From: G965203045 sp965203045
GTDB taxonomy: Bacteria; Pseudomonadota; Gammaproteobacteria; PS1; Pseudothioglobaceae
Assembly (NCBI GenBank): GCA_965203045.1
Contig: OZ241850.1
Span: 1,557,303-1,621,302 of the forward strand
Direction of reading: 5' to 3'
Length of the DNA: 64,000 nt
In this document: piece after piece, positions 8,250 through 15,979 of the stretch
Layout: each line of letters begins with the position of its first letter
Position numbering within the stretch: the first letter of the stretch is position 1
Notes under the pieces: model-generated
Databases searched by the model: none
Told to the model about the DNA's origin: nothing
The model's input: the letters and a program-made list of their open reading frames with translations, nothing else
Translations under genes and position numbers: made by a program

Positions 8250-9101
8250 CTAATTAGCTGGTGAGGTGTTTTTGCCTATGGCGGCATAGAAGCCACACCA
8301 GCTAAATATTGCCTCAAACAAAGTAAACCCTGAAAAGAAAATTAGGAGCGGACCCCACGATGTAGTAATAGCCCAAACAAGAAGGCCTACCGATAAAATA
8401 AGTCTAATAATTCGGTCTTTTTTTCCAATATTTTTTTGCATCCCCCGCACCGAGCCTTTGGCAAAGCTTTTCAGAACAGTTTTATATAACAAACCAACAA
8501 CAAAGGCAAAGATATACATAATGAGGATATACCCCCAGCCAAAAGGTGATTTAATAAAACTAATTGGAGATTCTTCAAAAAAGTCGCGCTTTAGTTCGGG
8601 AACCAAATTAAGCACACTAACCACTTCTTTAGTGTCAAATGCCTCTATCTCCCCAACAGCAAGGGAATACTTAGTATCATTGTTGGTACTTGATACAATG
8701 ATGCGATAAGTCCCTGCTTCTGCTTGGGCCTTATATTGGCCACCATCCCAGTAGGTGCTTTGCCCAAATGGTTCAAAAAAGAGCTCCCATTTGGCACTTT
8801 CACCCCCAATGGTTGCTAGCAAGTCATCACCCTTGTAAATATCAGCTGTAACGTCTTTTTTTAGATTATCAATATCAGGAACTAAAATTCCAACATAAAG
8901 GTCAAATGATTTATTCGTTTTGATTGTATAGATATGCGGTTTACCAGAAAGCTTATTGTAATATGCCTTGGAGATTTCTGCATCCACCACCGCTATCTCT
9001 GAGCCTTTTACAACTCTTGGTTGGTGTCCAAGAACTGGGTTAGCCAAAAGAGTGAGCATGCTCAGAAAAAGTATTGAAATAATTGTTGGTGTGAGTTTCA
9101 T
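8250..9101 (-). CDS. Exported beta-domain protein fused to a C-terminal DUF2892 membrane domain
   Basis: Of 283 residues, 1-25 are a signal peptide ending near Val-Leu-Gly-His. Residues 26-165 form a strand-rich extracytoplasmic domain. About 188-212 is a transmembrane helix. About 222-283 has the DUF2892 pattern, with basic KNIGKKDRIIRLILS followed by two short hydrophobic segments around SWGPLLIFF and a small-residue Cys-containing end. DUF2892 normally occurs as a stand-alone inner-membrane protein or next to rhodanese domains, so this fusion is uncommon. The function is unknown. An envelope role is inferred from topology only. Confidence 0.75.
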   Translation of the reverse strand: MKLTPTIISILFLSMLTLLANPVLGHQPRVVKGSEIAVVDAEISKAYYNKLSGKPHIYTIKTNKSFDLYVGILVPDIDNLKKDVTADIYKGDDLLATIGGESAKWELFFEPFGQSTYWDGGQYKAQAEAGTYRIIVSSTNNDTKYSLAVGEIEAFDTKEVVSVLNLVPELKRDFFEESPISFIKSPFGWGYILIMYIFAFVVGLLYKTVLKSFAKGSVRGMQKNIGKKDRIIRLILSVGLLVWAITTSWGPLLIFFSGFTLFEAIFSWCGFYAAIGKNTSPAN

Positions 9102-9191
9102 ATTAAAATATTTAATTAATTATTTTGGTATTAAACTATCAATACCAGCCTTTTGTTGTACCGATTTCTTTTAAGAATCGGAGATTGCATT

Positions 9192-9279
9192 TGGCGGAGA
9201 GAGAGGGATTTGAACCCCCGAAGCATTGCTGCTCACACGCTTTCCAAGCGTGCTCATTCGACCACTCTGACATCTCTCC
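9192..9279 (-). tRNA. tRNA-Ser (anticodon GGA)
   Basis: An 88-base gene that folds as a class II tRNA. The acceptor stem pairs GGAGAGA with TCTCTCC, the discriminator is G, and CCA is encoded. The anticodon stem GCACGC/GCGTGT encloses a loop with TTGGAAA, giving anticodon GGA, which reads UCC and UCU. The variable arm is long, as required for serine tRNA, and the T loop reads TTCAAAT. It lies between an exported-protein gene and an ABC transporter operon, all on the minus strand. Confidence 0.97.
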
Positions 9280-9296
9280 AACAATGTGCATTATAC

Positions 9297-10718
9297 CTAT
9301 TTTAATGTTAGTATTTGATTGGCAAAATAGTTAACAACACTGCTGTCGTGAGTGATGATAATATAACTAATTTGGTGAATTTGTTGTAATTTAAGTAGTA
9401 AGTCTAATACTTGTTTTTTTAAGATATTATCCAGTGCTGAGGTGGGTTCATCGCAAATAATGATTTTGGGCTTAACTGATAATGCGCGCACGATACAAAC
9501 CCTCTGTAATTGCCCGCCTGATAGTTGGTGGGCAAAACGCCCCATTAATGTGCTGTCTAGGTCAACTTCGCTAAATAATTCTTGCAAAATAGTTAGGTGG
9601 TTGCCTGCAACTCCAACTGTTTGCATGCCTTCTAATAAAGCAGCTTTTATAGTTTGCCTAGGATTAAAAGAGCTAAGCACATTTTGAAAGATAATTTGTA
9701 CCTTAGTTGCATAAGTTCTTTGGCTAATCATTTGAATATCGCTACCTGCAAATAGCACTTTGCCGCTGGTTGGTGTTAATTGCTTGGTAATAATTTTAGC
9801 TAGTGTGGTTTTACCACTACCAGAAGGTCCAACAATGGCTAAATTTTGGTTTTGATAAAGGTTAAAACTAAGATTATTAAAAATATGAACCTTTTTGCGC
9901 TTTTGCCAAAAAAATCGCTTTTTGATCTTAAAATAAAAATTAATTTGCTTAACTATTAATAATTTATCTGAACTGGGGCTTGGGGGGGCTTTACCTGTTA
10001 AACCTAGTAGTAAGGCTTTAATATAGCTATCTTTATGATGTAAAATTTTAGCTAAATTGTCTTCTGCAACTAGACTACCGTTGCGCATTACCCCCACTCT
10101 GGTTGCGATATTTTTAACCAAAGCTAGGTCGTGAGTAATAAGTAAAATACTTAAATTAAACTGTTGTTTAAGCCTGTTTAATAATGAGAGAATTTGGGCT
10201 TGAATGTCTTTATCAAGGGCAGTAGTAGGCTCATCTGCAAGTAGTAATTTAGCCCCAGCAATCAAAGATAGGGCAATCATAACCCTTTGTTTTTGTCCGC
10301 CTGAGAGCTCGTGGGAGTAACGTGGGAATAAATCAGGGGTTAAGCCAACTTGGTCCAAATAATTCTTTGCTTGGTGGATGGCTTGTTTTTGGGAGATTTT
10401 TTGGTGTTGTTTTAAAGTTTCTACTAATTGATAACCAATAGTAAAAACCGCATTTAGACTAGAATTACTATCTTGAAATACAAAACCAATTTCATTACCT
10501 CTTAGCTGGGTTAGATTGGTTTTATCAGCATAACTAATGCGCCCTGTTTTTGTTAAAGTATTAGGTAGTAGGTCTGTAATTGATAAAGCAGTTAGACTTT
10601 TGCCGCTACCAGAAGCACCAACTAAGGCGTATATATCACCAACACCTATATTAAAACTCAAATTGTTAACCAAAATTTTTTGTTGGTGCTTGATAGTCAA
10701 ATTCTCAACTTTTAACAT
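9297..10718 (-). CDS. Peptide-type ABC transporter, duplicated ATP-binding protein (YejF-like)
   Basis: A single polypeptide of 473 residues with two complete ABC ATPase domains, as in YejF/DdpDF-like fusions. Domain one has Walker A GASGSGKS near 30-37, signature LSGGQ, and Walker B LLLADEPT. Domain two (from about 250) has GPSGSGKTT, a second LSGGQ, and IIICDEPTSALD. It energises import of peptides or similar oligomers through the two permeases encoded just upstream. An upstream in-frame TTG at 10739 would overlap the permease gene. The ATG at 10718 sits one base after the permease stop and starts the conserved MLKVENLTI, so I prefer it. No periplasmic binding protein gene is in the operon. 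Confidence 0.9.
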   Translation of the reverse strand: MLKVENLTIKHQQKILVNNLSFNIGVGDIYALVGASGSGKSLTALSITDLLPNTLTKTGRISYADKTNLTQLRGNEIGFVFQDSNSSLNAVFTIGYQLVETLKQHQKISQKQAIHQAKNYLDQVGLTPDLFPRYSHELSGGQKQRVMIALSLIAGAKLLLADEPTTALDKDIQAQILSLLNRLKQQFNLSILLITHDLALVKNIATRVGVMRNGSLVAEDNLAKILHHKDSYIKALLLGLTGKAPPSPSSDKLLIVKQINFYFKIKKRFFWQKRKKVHIFNNLSFNLYQNQNLAIVGPSGSGKTTLAKIITKQLTPTSGKVLFAGSDIQMISQRTYATKVQIIFQNVLSSFNPRQTIKAALLEGMQTVGVAGNHLTILQELFSEVDLDSTLMGRFAHQLSGGQLQRVCIVRALSVKPKIIICDEPTSALDNILKKQVLDLLLKLQQIHQISYIIITHDSSVVNYFANQILTLK

Positions 10719-10719
10719 A

Positions 10720-12027
10720 TTAATGACTTTTAGGGTCAAATACTTCTCGGACTTTATCGGCTAATAAATTAACCGCTAATACTAAAATAAACATAAGCAA
10801 AAATGAAGCCCCCAGCGACCACCAGACTACCGGTGTTTTTGCTAATTCTAATCTAGCGGCATTTATCATATTGCCCCAGCTAAAAGAAGCACTATCAACG
10901 CCAATACCAATATAGGATAACACTGATTCTGTAAGCACTAAGGCAGAGAAATCCAATACCATACTAATCAGTACTAAATGCAACACATTAGGCAATAAAT
11001 GTTTGCTAAGTATTTTAAAACGTGCTAAACCAAACACTTCTGCGGCTTGGACAAATTCTAGTTGACTTAATTTTAAGGTCTCAGCACGAATAATGCGACA
11101 CAAGCCAGTCCAAGAGGTAAGAGCAATAACAAGGCATAACAATAATAATTTAGCATCCGCCCTACTTTGGGCAGAATCAAAAATATCAGCATTGTGTGCC
11201 ATATAAACTTGGACCATTACCACCAAAGCGGCGATAAGTAAAATATTGGGCATAGCGTTAATAGTGGTGTAGAAAAATTGAATAATATCATCTACCCAAC
11301 CCTTAAAATAGCCCGCCAATAAGCCAAAGAAAATAGCAATTGGAGTGGCAATTAAGGTAGTAATTAGTCCAAAAATTAAACTGGTGCGAATACTTTTAAT
11401 TGCTTTGTAGAAAACATCAACTCCAGCTTTATCAGTCCCAAATAAATGATAGTGTGGTAATAAAAAGCCAATTACCAATAATAACAATAGCATAACCGCT
11501 AGTGTGGTTAACATCGTTTTTATAGTTTGTTGTTGCCAATAATGCTTTTTATAACGTTTGACTAGGACTATAAATACTAAAACTACTGCCAGCCAAACAA
11601 ATAACGCTTGCCCTATTAGGTTTGTGATATTTTTAATATTATCAGCTATACTGTCTATGCCAAGACCACCATGGCGCAGAGGTGGGTATCCTCGGGAACC
11701 ATCGGCTAGATAAGATTGGTTAAAAGAACGAAAAGCAAAGGGAGCGGAATAAGTTTTTTCATCATTTTTTAACGGTAAAATCAATATTTTATCCAAAATA
11801 GTTAAATTATTACTTTGCTGAGGATTATTAATATGAATGGAGTCGAGTAAGGCAATAATAAAATAAAGCAAGAAAATCATCAAACTTACCAAAGCAGTTT
11901 TATTGTTGATAATTTTTTGCCATTTACTTTTAAGTTCTTGGTTTTTTAAAATTAGCCACAATGCATAAAGACCAAAGCAAAAGCTTAGCCATAACAGTGC
12001 ATCACCAAATAAAATGACTATACTCAT
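10720..12027 (-). CDS. Peptide-type ABC transporter permease (DppC/YejE family) with N-terminal extension
   Basis: A membrane permease of 435 residues. The C-terminal 230 residues are the DppC domain: the segment HLFGTDKAGVDVF near 205-217, an EAA-like loop (EFVQAAEVFGLARFKILSKHLLPN), and an ending DPKSH. The N-terminal 190 residues carry about four additional hydrophobic segments and a non-membrane loop (about 85-130), longer than the roughly 340 residues of YejE. It overlaps the permease upstream by four bases. It pairs with the DppB-like subunit to form the channel. The substrate is unknown: peptides are likely from family membership. Confidence 0.88.
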   Translation of the reverse strand: MSIVILFGDALLWLSFCFGLYALWLILKNQELKSKWQKIINNKTALVSLMIFLLYFIIALLDSIHINNPQQSNNLTILDKILILPLKNDEKTYSAPFAFRSFNQSYLADGSRGYPPLRHGGLGIDSIADNIKNITNLIGQALFVWLAVVLVFIVLVKRYKKHYWQQQTIKTMLTTLAVMLLLLLVIGFLLPHYHLFGTDKAGVDVFYKAIKSIRTSLIFGLITTLIATPIAIFFGLLAGYFKGWVDDIIQFFYTTINAMPNILLIAALVVMVQVYMAHNADIFDSAQSRADAKLLLLCLVIALTSWTGLCRIIRAETLKLSQLEFVQAAEVFGLARFKILSKHLLPNVLHLVLISMVLDFSALVLTESVLSYIGIGVDSASFSWGNMINAARLELAKTPVVWWSLGASFLLMFILVLAVNLLADKVREVFDPKSH

Positions 12028-13001
12028 TTCAATCTTACTCTTGGGTCAACCAAAGTGTAGGCAATATCGGTAAGTAGTAAGCCGATAATATATAATACCG
12101 AGCCCAAAAATACCATAGCGCGGACAATAGAGAAGTCTTGGGAAGCAATAGCATCAATAGTATAACTACCAAGCCCCGGTATAGCAAAAAATGCCTCAAT
12201 CAATAAACTTCCTAAAAATAAGCTTGGAATTACCACCACCACACCGGTTAAAATTGGAATCATTGCATTTTTTAGTATATGCTTAAATAACACTTTATTT
12301 TGGCTTAAACCTCTAGCAAAAGCTGCTAGTACATAAGGCTTATTAACCTCTTCTAAAATAATGCTGCGATACCAACGTACACCAGCCCCAAGGCCAGCAA
12401 TAACACCAATCAACACTGGCAAAATTATAAATCTAGTAGCATCAAGTCCATCTTGATAGCCAGAAATTGGCACCCACTGCCAAATAGAAGCAAATAATAA
12501 CTGCAAAAAAGCAATATAAAATAAAGGTGAAATAGACATCAGCGCCACACTTAAAATTAATAAGTATTTACTAAATTTCTGATAACGAAAATAAACCATC
12601 CATAACGCTAAGGCAATATTTACCATTAGGGCAACTACAAAAGATGGCACAGCAATGGCAAGACTGGGCCACATTCTTTGCTTAATATCAGTATTAATAT
12701 CGCGGCCTGCATCAGAAAGGCCAAAATTAAAAAACAGCAGTGGCAATGATTTTTGGTAAAAAATGGTATCAGTAATAAAATTTAGACCAGTTGCTTCTTT
12801 GTTAAAAAATAGTGGCTTATCATAACCATTATCACGTTTCCAATTCTCTATGTCCTCTAAACTTGTGTGTTTTACACCTAAATGGATACGGGCAATATTA
12901 TCTGGACTATTGACCACAAAAAACAGCAAAAAAGTCAAAATATTGACACTTAATAAAATAGGAAGAGCATATAGGGTGCGTCTAAATATATAATTAACCA
13001 T
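12024..13001 (-). CDS. Peptide-type ABC transporter permease (DppB/YejB family)
   Basis: A 325-residue inner-membrane permease. The start MVNYIFRRTLYALPILLSVNILTFLLF is the DppB N-terminal helix. A large periplasmic loop follows (about 30-105), then five further helices with the loop YVLAAFARGLSQNKVLFKHILKNA (EAA motif) and a C-terminal VDPRVRLK, typical of the family. It is the first gene of the three-gene transporter set and is separated from uppP by three bases, so it may be co-transcribed with it. Confidence 0.9.
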   Translation of the reverse strand: MVNYIFRRTLYALPILLSVNILTFLLFFVVNSPDNIARIHLGVKHTSLEDIENWKRDNGYDKPLFFNKEATGLNFITDTIFYQKSLPLLFFNFGLSDAGRDINTDIKQRMWPSLAIAVPSFVVALMVNIALALWMVYFRYQKFSKYLLILSVALMSISPLFYIAFLQLLFASIWQWVPISGYQDGLDATRFIILPVLIGVIAGLGAGVRWYRSIILEEVNKPYVLAAFARGLSQNKVLFKHILKNAMIPILTGVVVVIPSLFLGSLLIEAFFAIPGLGSYTIDAIASQDFSIVRAMVFLGSVLYIIGLLLTDIAYTLVDPRVRLK

Positions 13002-13004
13002 CTG

Positions 13005-13802
13005 CTAGCCCCAAAATAACAACAATGTCCCGAGTAATAAGCGATAAATAACAAACGGCATAAAACCAATTTTAGTAATAAATTTTATAAAAAATACAAT
13101 TACTAAATACGCGCTTAATGCAGCAACTGAAAAAGCTAGTAATAATAACTGCCAGTCAATATTAAGTTTTGCTTGATATGCTGCTAATACTAATGCCAAG
13201 GCTGATAAGCCAATAGTAGGGATAGCTAGTAAAAAAGCAAATTTAATGCTTAACTCTCGTGATATTCCAAGTAGTAGGGCAGCGCTAATAGTGATACCTG
13301 CACGCGAGGTTCCCGGAATTAATGCCAATACTTGAAAACTGCCAATCATAATAACATCAAACCAATTAAGACGTGTTCTAATTTGAGAAAAATTACGATT
13401 AATATAATCTGCAAGACCAAGTAGAATAGCAAAAATAATAGTAGCATAAGCAATAATGGTTATATCACGCAGATAAATCTCAACTAAATCTTTAAACAAT
13501 ACACCAGCTATAACAATAGGAATAGTTGCTAGTAAAATTGCCCAAGCAAAATTACTTTGTCCAATATCCTTACCAATTTTAATTGATGTAGTCCAGTCAA
13601 TCAACAGCGATGATAAATCTTTTCTAAAATACCAAATAACAGCCATTAAAGTACCAAAATGGACAGCAATATCAAAACTAAGCCCTTGGTCTTTCCAATT
13701 AGCTAAGGTTGGAATTAAAATTAAATGCGCAGAAGAAGAGATTGGTAAAAATTCTGTAATACCTTGAATTAGCGCTAATAAAATTATCTGTGTAATATCC
13801 AT
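13005..13802 (-). CDS. uppP: Undecaprenyl-diphosphatase
   Basis: Recycles the lipid carrier of peptidoglycan and O-antigen synthesis by hydrolysing undecaprenyl diphosphate at the periplasmic face. At 265 residues it has the BacA family length. It shows the signature LIQGITEFLPISSSAHL at 13-29, with the essential Glu and Ser residues, and the second motif GTSRAGITISAALLLG near 163-178, with the essential Arg. About eight hydrophobic segments are present. The ATG shares one base with the midA stop (TAATG). Confidence 0.95.
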   Translation of the reverse strand: MDITQIILLALIQGITEFLPISSSAHLILIPTLANWKDQGLSFDIAVHFGTLMAVIWYFRKDLSSLLIDWTTSIKIGKDIGQSNFAWAILLATIPIVIAGVLFKDLVEIYLRDITIIAYATIIFAILLGLADYINRNFSQIRTRLNWFDVIMIGSFQVLALIPGTSRAGITISAALLLGISRELSIKFAFLLAIPTIGLSALALVLAAYQAKLNIDWQLLLLAFSVAALSAYLVIVFFIKFITKIGFMPFVIYRLLLGTLLLFWG

Positions 13803-14869
13803 TAAAGTTTATGGCTTAAGTCACCAAAATTAAAGCCTAATAATTTAATGTTTGTCATTTTACTAAAAGCAATTGCTTTAAAAGTTTGCCCCATTGCAGT
13901 TGGTAGCAATAATTGCTTAACTGATTGACTTTGTCTTATTTTTTCAAAATCTGTTAATTGTTCTAATAATTCTAAAATACCTAAATTCAATAAAAAATGT
14001 GCTTGGGTTAAAAAGCCTAAATGTTCAAAGCCAATACTTAGGGCATTTTTATAAAGCATAGAGAAATTAACACTAGCAGTGATATCTTGCTTGCCAATGT
14101 GGATAAAAGGATTTTCACTTGCCCTATGCCGATAATAACAACGCAAGGTTCCCTCTGTTCGTTGAGGGTGGTAATATTCCTTTTGCACATAACCATAGTC
14201 AATAATTAGCACCACCGCCCTATCCAAACAATCATATAAGGCTTTTAACCATGGTTTTAACATTACATTTAGCTCGGTTGTATAACCAGCGTTGGGCTTA
14301 AATCCTAAATCAATATCAGTAGCCATATTTTGCCATGCCAGTTGGTTGTCTTTAATGCCAACACCAAGTTCTTGCCAGCTATTGTGATAAATAAAACGTT
14401 TTACAGGTAGTGCATCTAAAACTTCATTAGCAATCACAACACCAGAAAAATTTTGCGGCAATTCATCTAGCCAAACGCACAATTCAAATAAATGAGGTTT
14501 AGCTTTTTTAATAAGAACTTGTTGTCTTTTTGTTAACTCAGCACTTAATTCTAAAATATAATAGCATTGTGGTAGCGCTTCTAAATCCTCTAATGTTAAT
14601 AGTAATTGCAAAGCTAGGGCGCCACTGCCAGCACCAAACTCTAAAATATCACCATTACCTTTGGCTTGTTGCAAACTAATTGCTAAGACTTGGGCAAATA
14701 ATGGTGATAATTCTGGTGCAGTTACAAAATCACCACCTTTACCAAATTTCTGCGCACTACTTCGGTAATAACCATATTCTGGGTGATATAAAGCTAATTG
14801 AGAAAATTCATCAAAACCAATGGCTTGGTCTTTTTGTATAATAATATTTTTAATAATTTTTTCTAACAT
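13802..14869 (-). CDS. SAM-dependent methyltransferase, MidA/NDUFAF7 family
   Basis: A 355-residue class I methyltransferase. In mitochondria the homologue NDUFAF7/MidA methylates an arginine of the NDUFS2 subunit of complex I. The bacterial target is not established. The N-terminal family signature (substrate pocket FSQLALYHPEYGYY) is at 22-35, with KFGKGGDFVTAPELSPLF following. The SAM motif LEFGAGSGALALQLL is near 82-96, and an ANEVLDALPVKRF segment lies in the middle. Its ATG overlaps the divergent folM start inside one CATG, so neither gene has a conventional leader. Confidence 0.88.
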   Translation of the reverse strand: MLEKIIKNIIIQKDQAIGFDEFSQLALYHPEYGYYRSSAQKFGKGGDFVTAPELSPLFAQVLAISLQQAKGNGDILEFGAGSGALALQLLLTLEDLEALPQCYYILELSAELTKRQQVLIKKAKPHLFELCVWLDELPQNFSGVVIANEVLDALPVKRFIYHNSWQELGVGIKDNQLAWQNMATDIDLGFKPNAGYTTELNVMLKPWLKALYDCLDRAVVLIIDYGYVQKEYYHPQRTEGTLRCYYRHRASENPFIHIGKQDITASVNFSMLYKNALSIGFEHLGFLTQAHFLLNLGILELLEQLTDFEKIRQSQSVKQLLLPTAMGQTFKAIAFSKMTNIKLLGFNFGDLSHKL

Positions 14870-15584
14870 GACAAAGATAGCATTAGTAACAGGGGCGGCT
14901 CATCGTATTGGTGCAGCAATTATAAAAGCCCTGCATCAACAACAATACAAAGTTATTATCCACTATAAAAACTCAAAATCGCTAGCATTTGAGCTAAATG
15001 GGCGCTTAAATGATAAACGTGCAAATTCTTCTAGTTGTATTTATGCAGATTTAGAGCAAATGGAAGATATTAAAATGTTAGCAAAATCAATTACTAAACT
15101 AGACTTGCTAGTAAACAACGCCTCTGTATTTTATGCTAAAAGTGTTGCAAATAGCACACTTAAAGATTGGGATAAACTAATTAATAGTAATGTTAGGGCA
15201 GGGTTTTTTCTAAGTCAGGCATTAATACCGGCACTAAAATTATCAAAGGGTAATATTATTAACATAGTTGATATTTATGCCCATAGACCACTAGAAAACC
15301 ATGCGCTCTATAATATTAGCAAAGCAGCAGCAGCAATGATGACTAAAACCTTAGCTCAAGAACTTGCTCCTAATATAAGAGTTAATGGTATAGCGCCGGG
15401 GGCTATTTTGCCTCCTAAGAATACTTCAAATGCGAAAAGGCAACAACAAATATTGTCAAAAGTCCCACTAAAACGTCAAGGCAACACACAAGATATCGCA
15501 GAAGCAGTGCTGTTTTTAACAAACTCTGCCTATATTAACGGGCAAATTATCAATATTGACGGCGGTCGGACAATAAACCAATAA
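14868..15584 (+). CDS. folM: Pteridine/dihydromonapterin reductase-like SDR
   Basis: A short-chain dehydrogenase of 238 residues, probably reducing dihydromonapterin or dihydrofolate-type pterins with NADPH. The nucleotide motif TGAAHRIG at 8-15 is the Arg-containing variant typical of pteridine reductases. NNAS is near 84-87, the catalytic Tyr-x-x-x-Lys sits in ALYNISKAA, and PGAI follows. The C-terminal DGGRTINQ is usual for the family. The frame stays open further upstream, but homologous starts and the Rossmann strand begin at MTKIALVTG, so I place the start at 14868. That makes its start codon overlap the midA start on the other strand. Confidence 0.8.
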   Translation: MTKIALVTGAAHRIGAAIIKALHQQQYKVIIHYKNSKSLAFELNGRLNDKRANSSSCIYADLEQMEDIKMLAKSITKLDLLVNNASVFYAKSVANSTLKDWDKLINSNVRAGFFLSQALIPALKLSKGNIINIVDIYAHRPLENHALYNISKAAAAMMTKTLAQELAPNIRVNGIAPGAILPPKNTSNAKRQQQILSKVPLKRQGNTQDIAEAVLFLTNSAYINGQIINIDGGRTINQ

Positions 15585-15979
15585 AAGCAGAACAAATTAT
15601 GATACAATAGGCACCGACTTGAGAATTTCTGTTAATCTTTGGATATTTATAACAACATAGGTTTTATCAATATAGGGTTTTTACAAAGATTTTTTAAATT
15701 AATAAAGGTCAAATAAAGGATTATTATTTTAGCTTTCTGTTAATAAAGATAAAAGAAAAATTATCTCAGACTCTAAAATAAAAAATAATTATCAATTAAT
15801 TTTGATAATAACCGAACTTAACTTTTGGGAAGAATTACTTAAAAAAGTATATTATTTTGTGCAATACTATTGATGTGATAATAATTATTTACTCATTTAA
15901 GATTAGTCTTAAGAAGCAATCTTAATGCCCTGCCCTGTCCTAAAGATAAGTTCATTTTTAATAGCTATTTGGAGCAAAA
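15585..15979 (+). promoter_or_regulatory. Long untranslated leader and probable promoter of the RNase E gene
   Basis: 395 bases without a gene that I can find on either strand. A -10-like TACAAT at 15603-15608 (or TATGAT at 15598-15603) lies just after folM, without a clear -35, and would give a leader of about 365 bases. Two inverted repeats stand out: ATTATCA/TGATAAT at 15788-15794 and 15803-15809, and TTAAGATT/AATCTTAA at 15897-15904 and 15918-15925. The ribosome binding site GGAG is at 15971-15974, five bases before the ATG. The E. coli rne leader is also about 360 bases and mediates autoregulation by RNase E cleavage, so the same role is inferred here. Confidence 0.5.
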
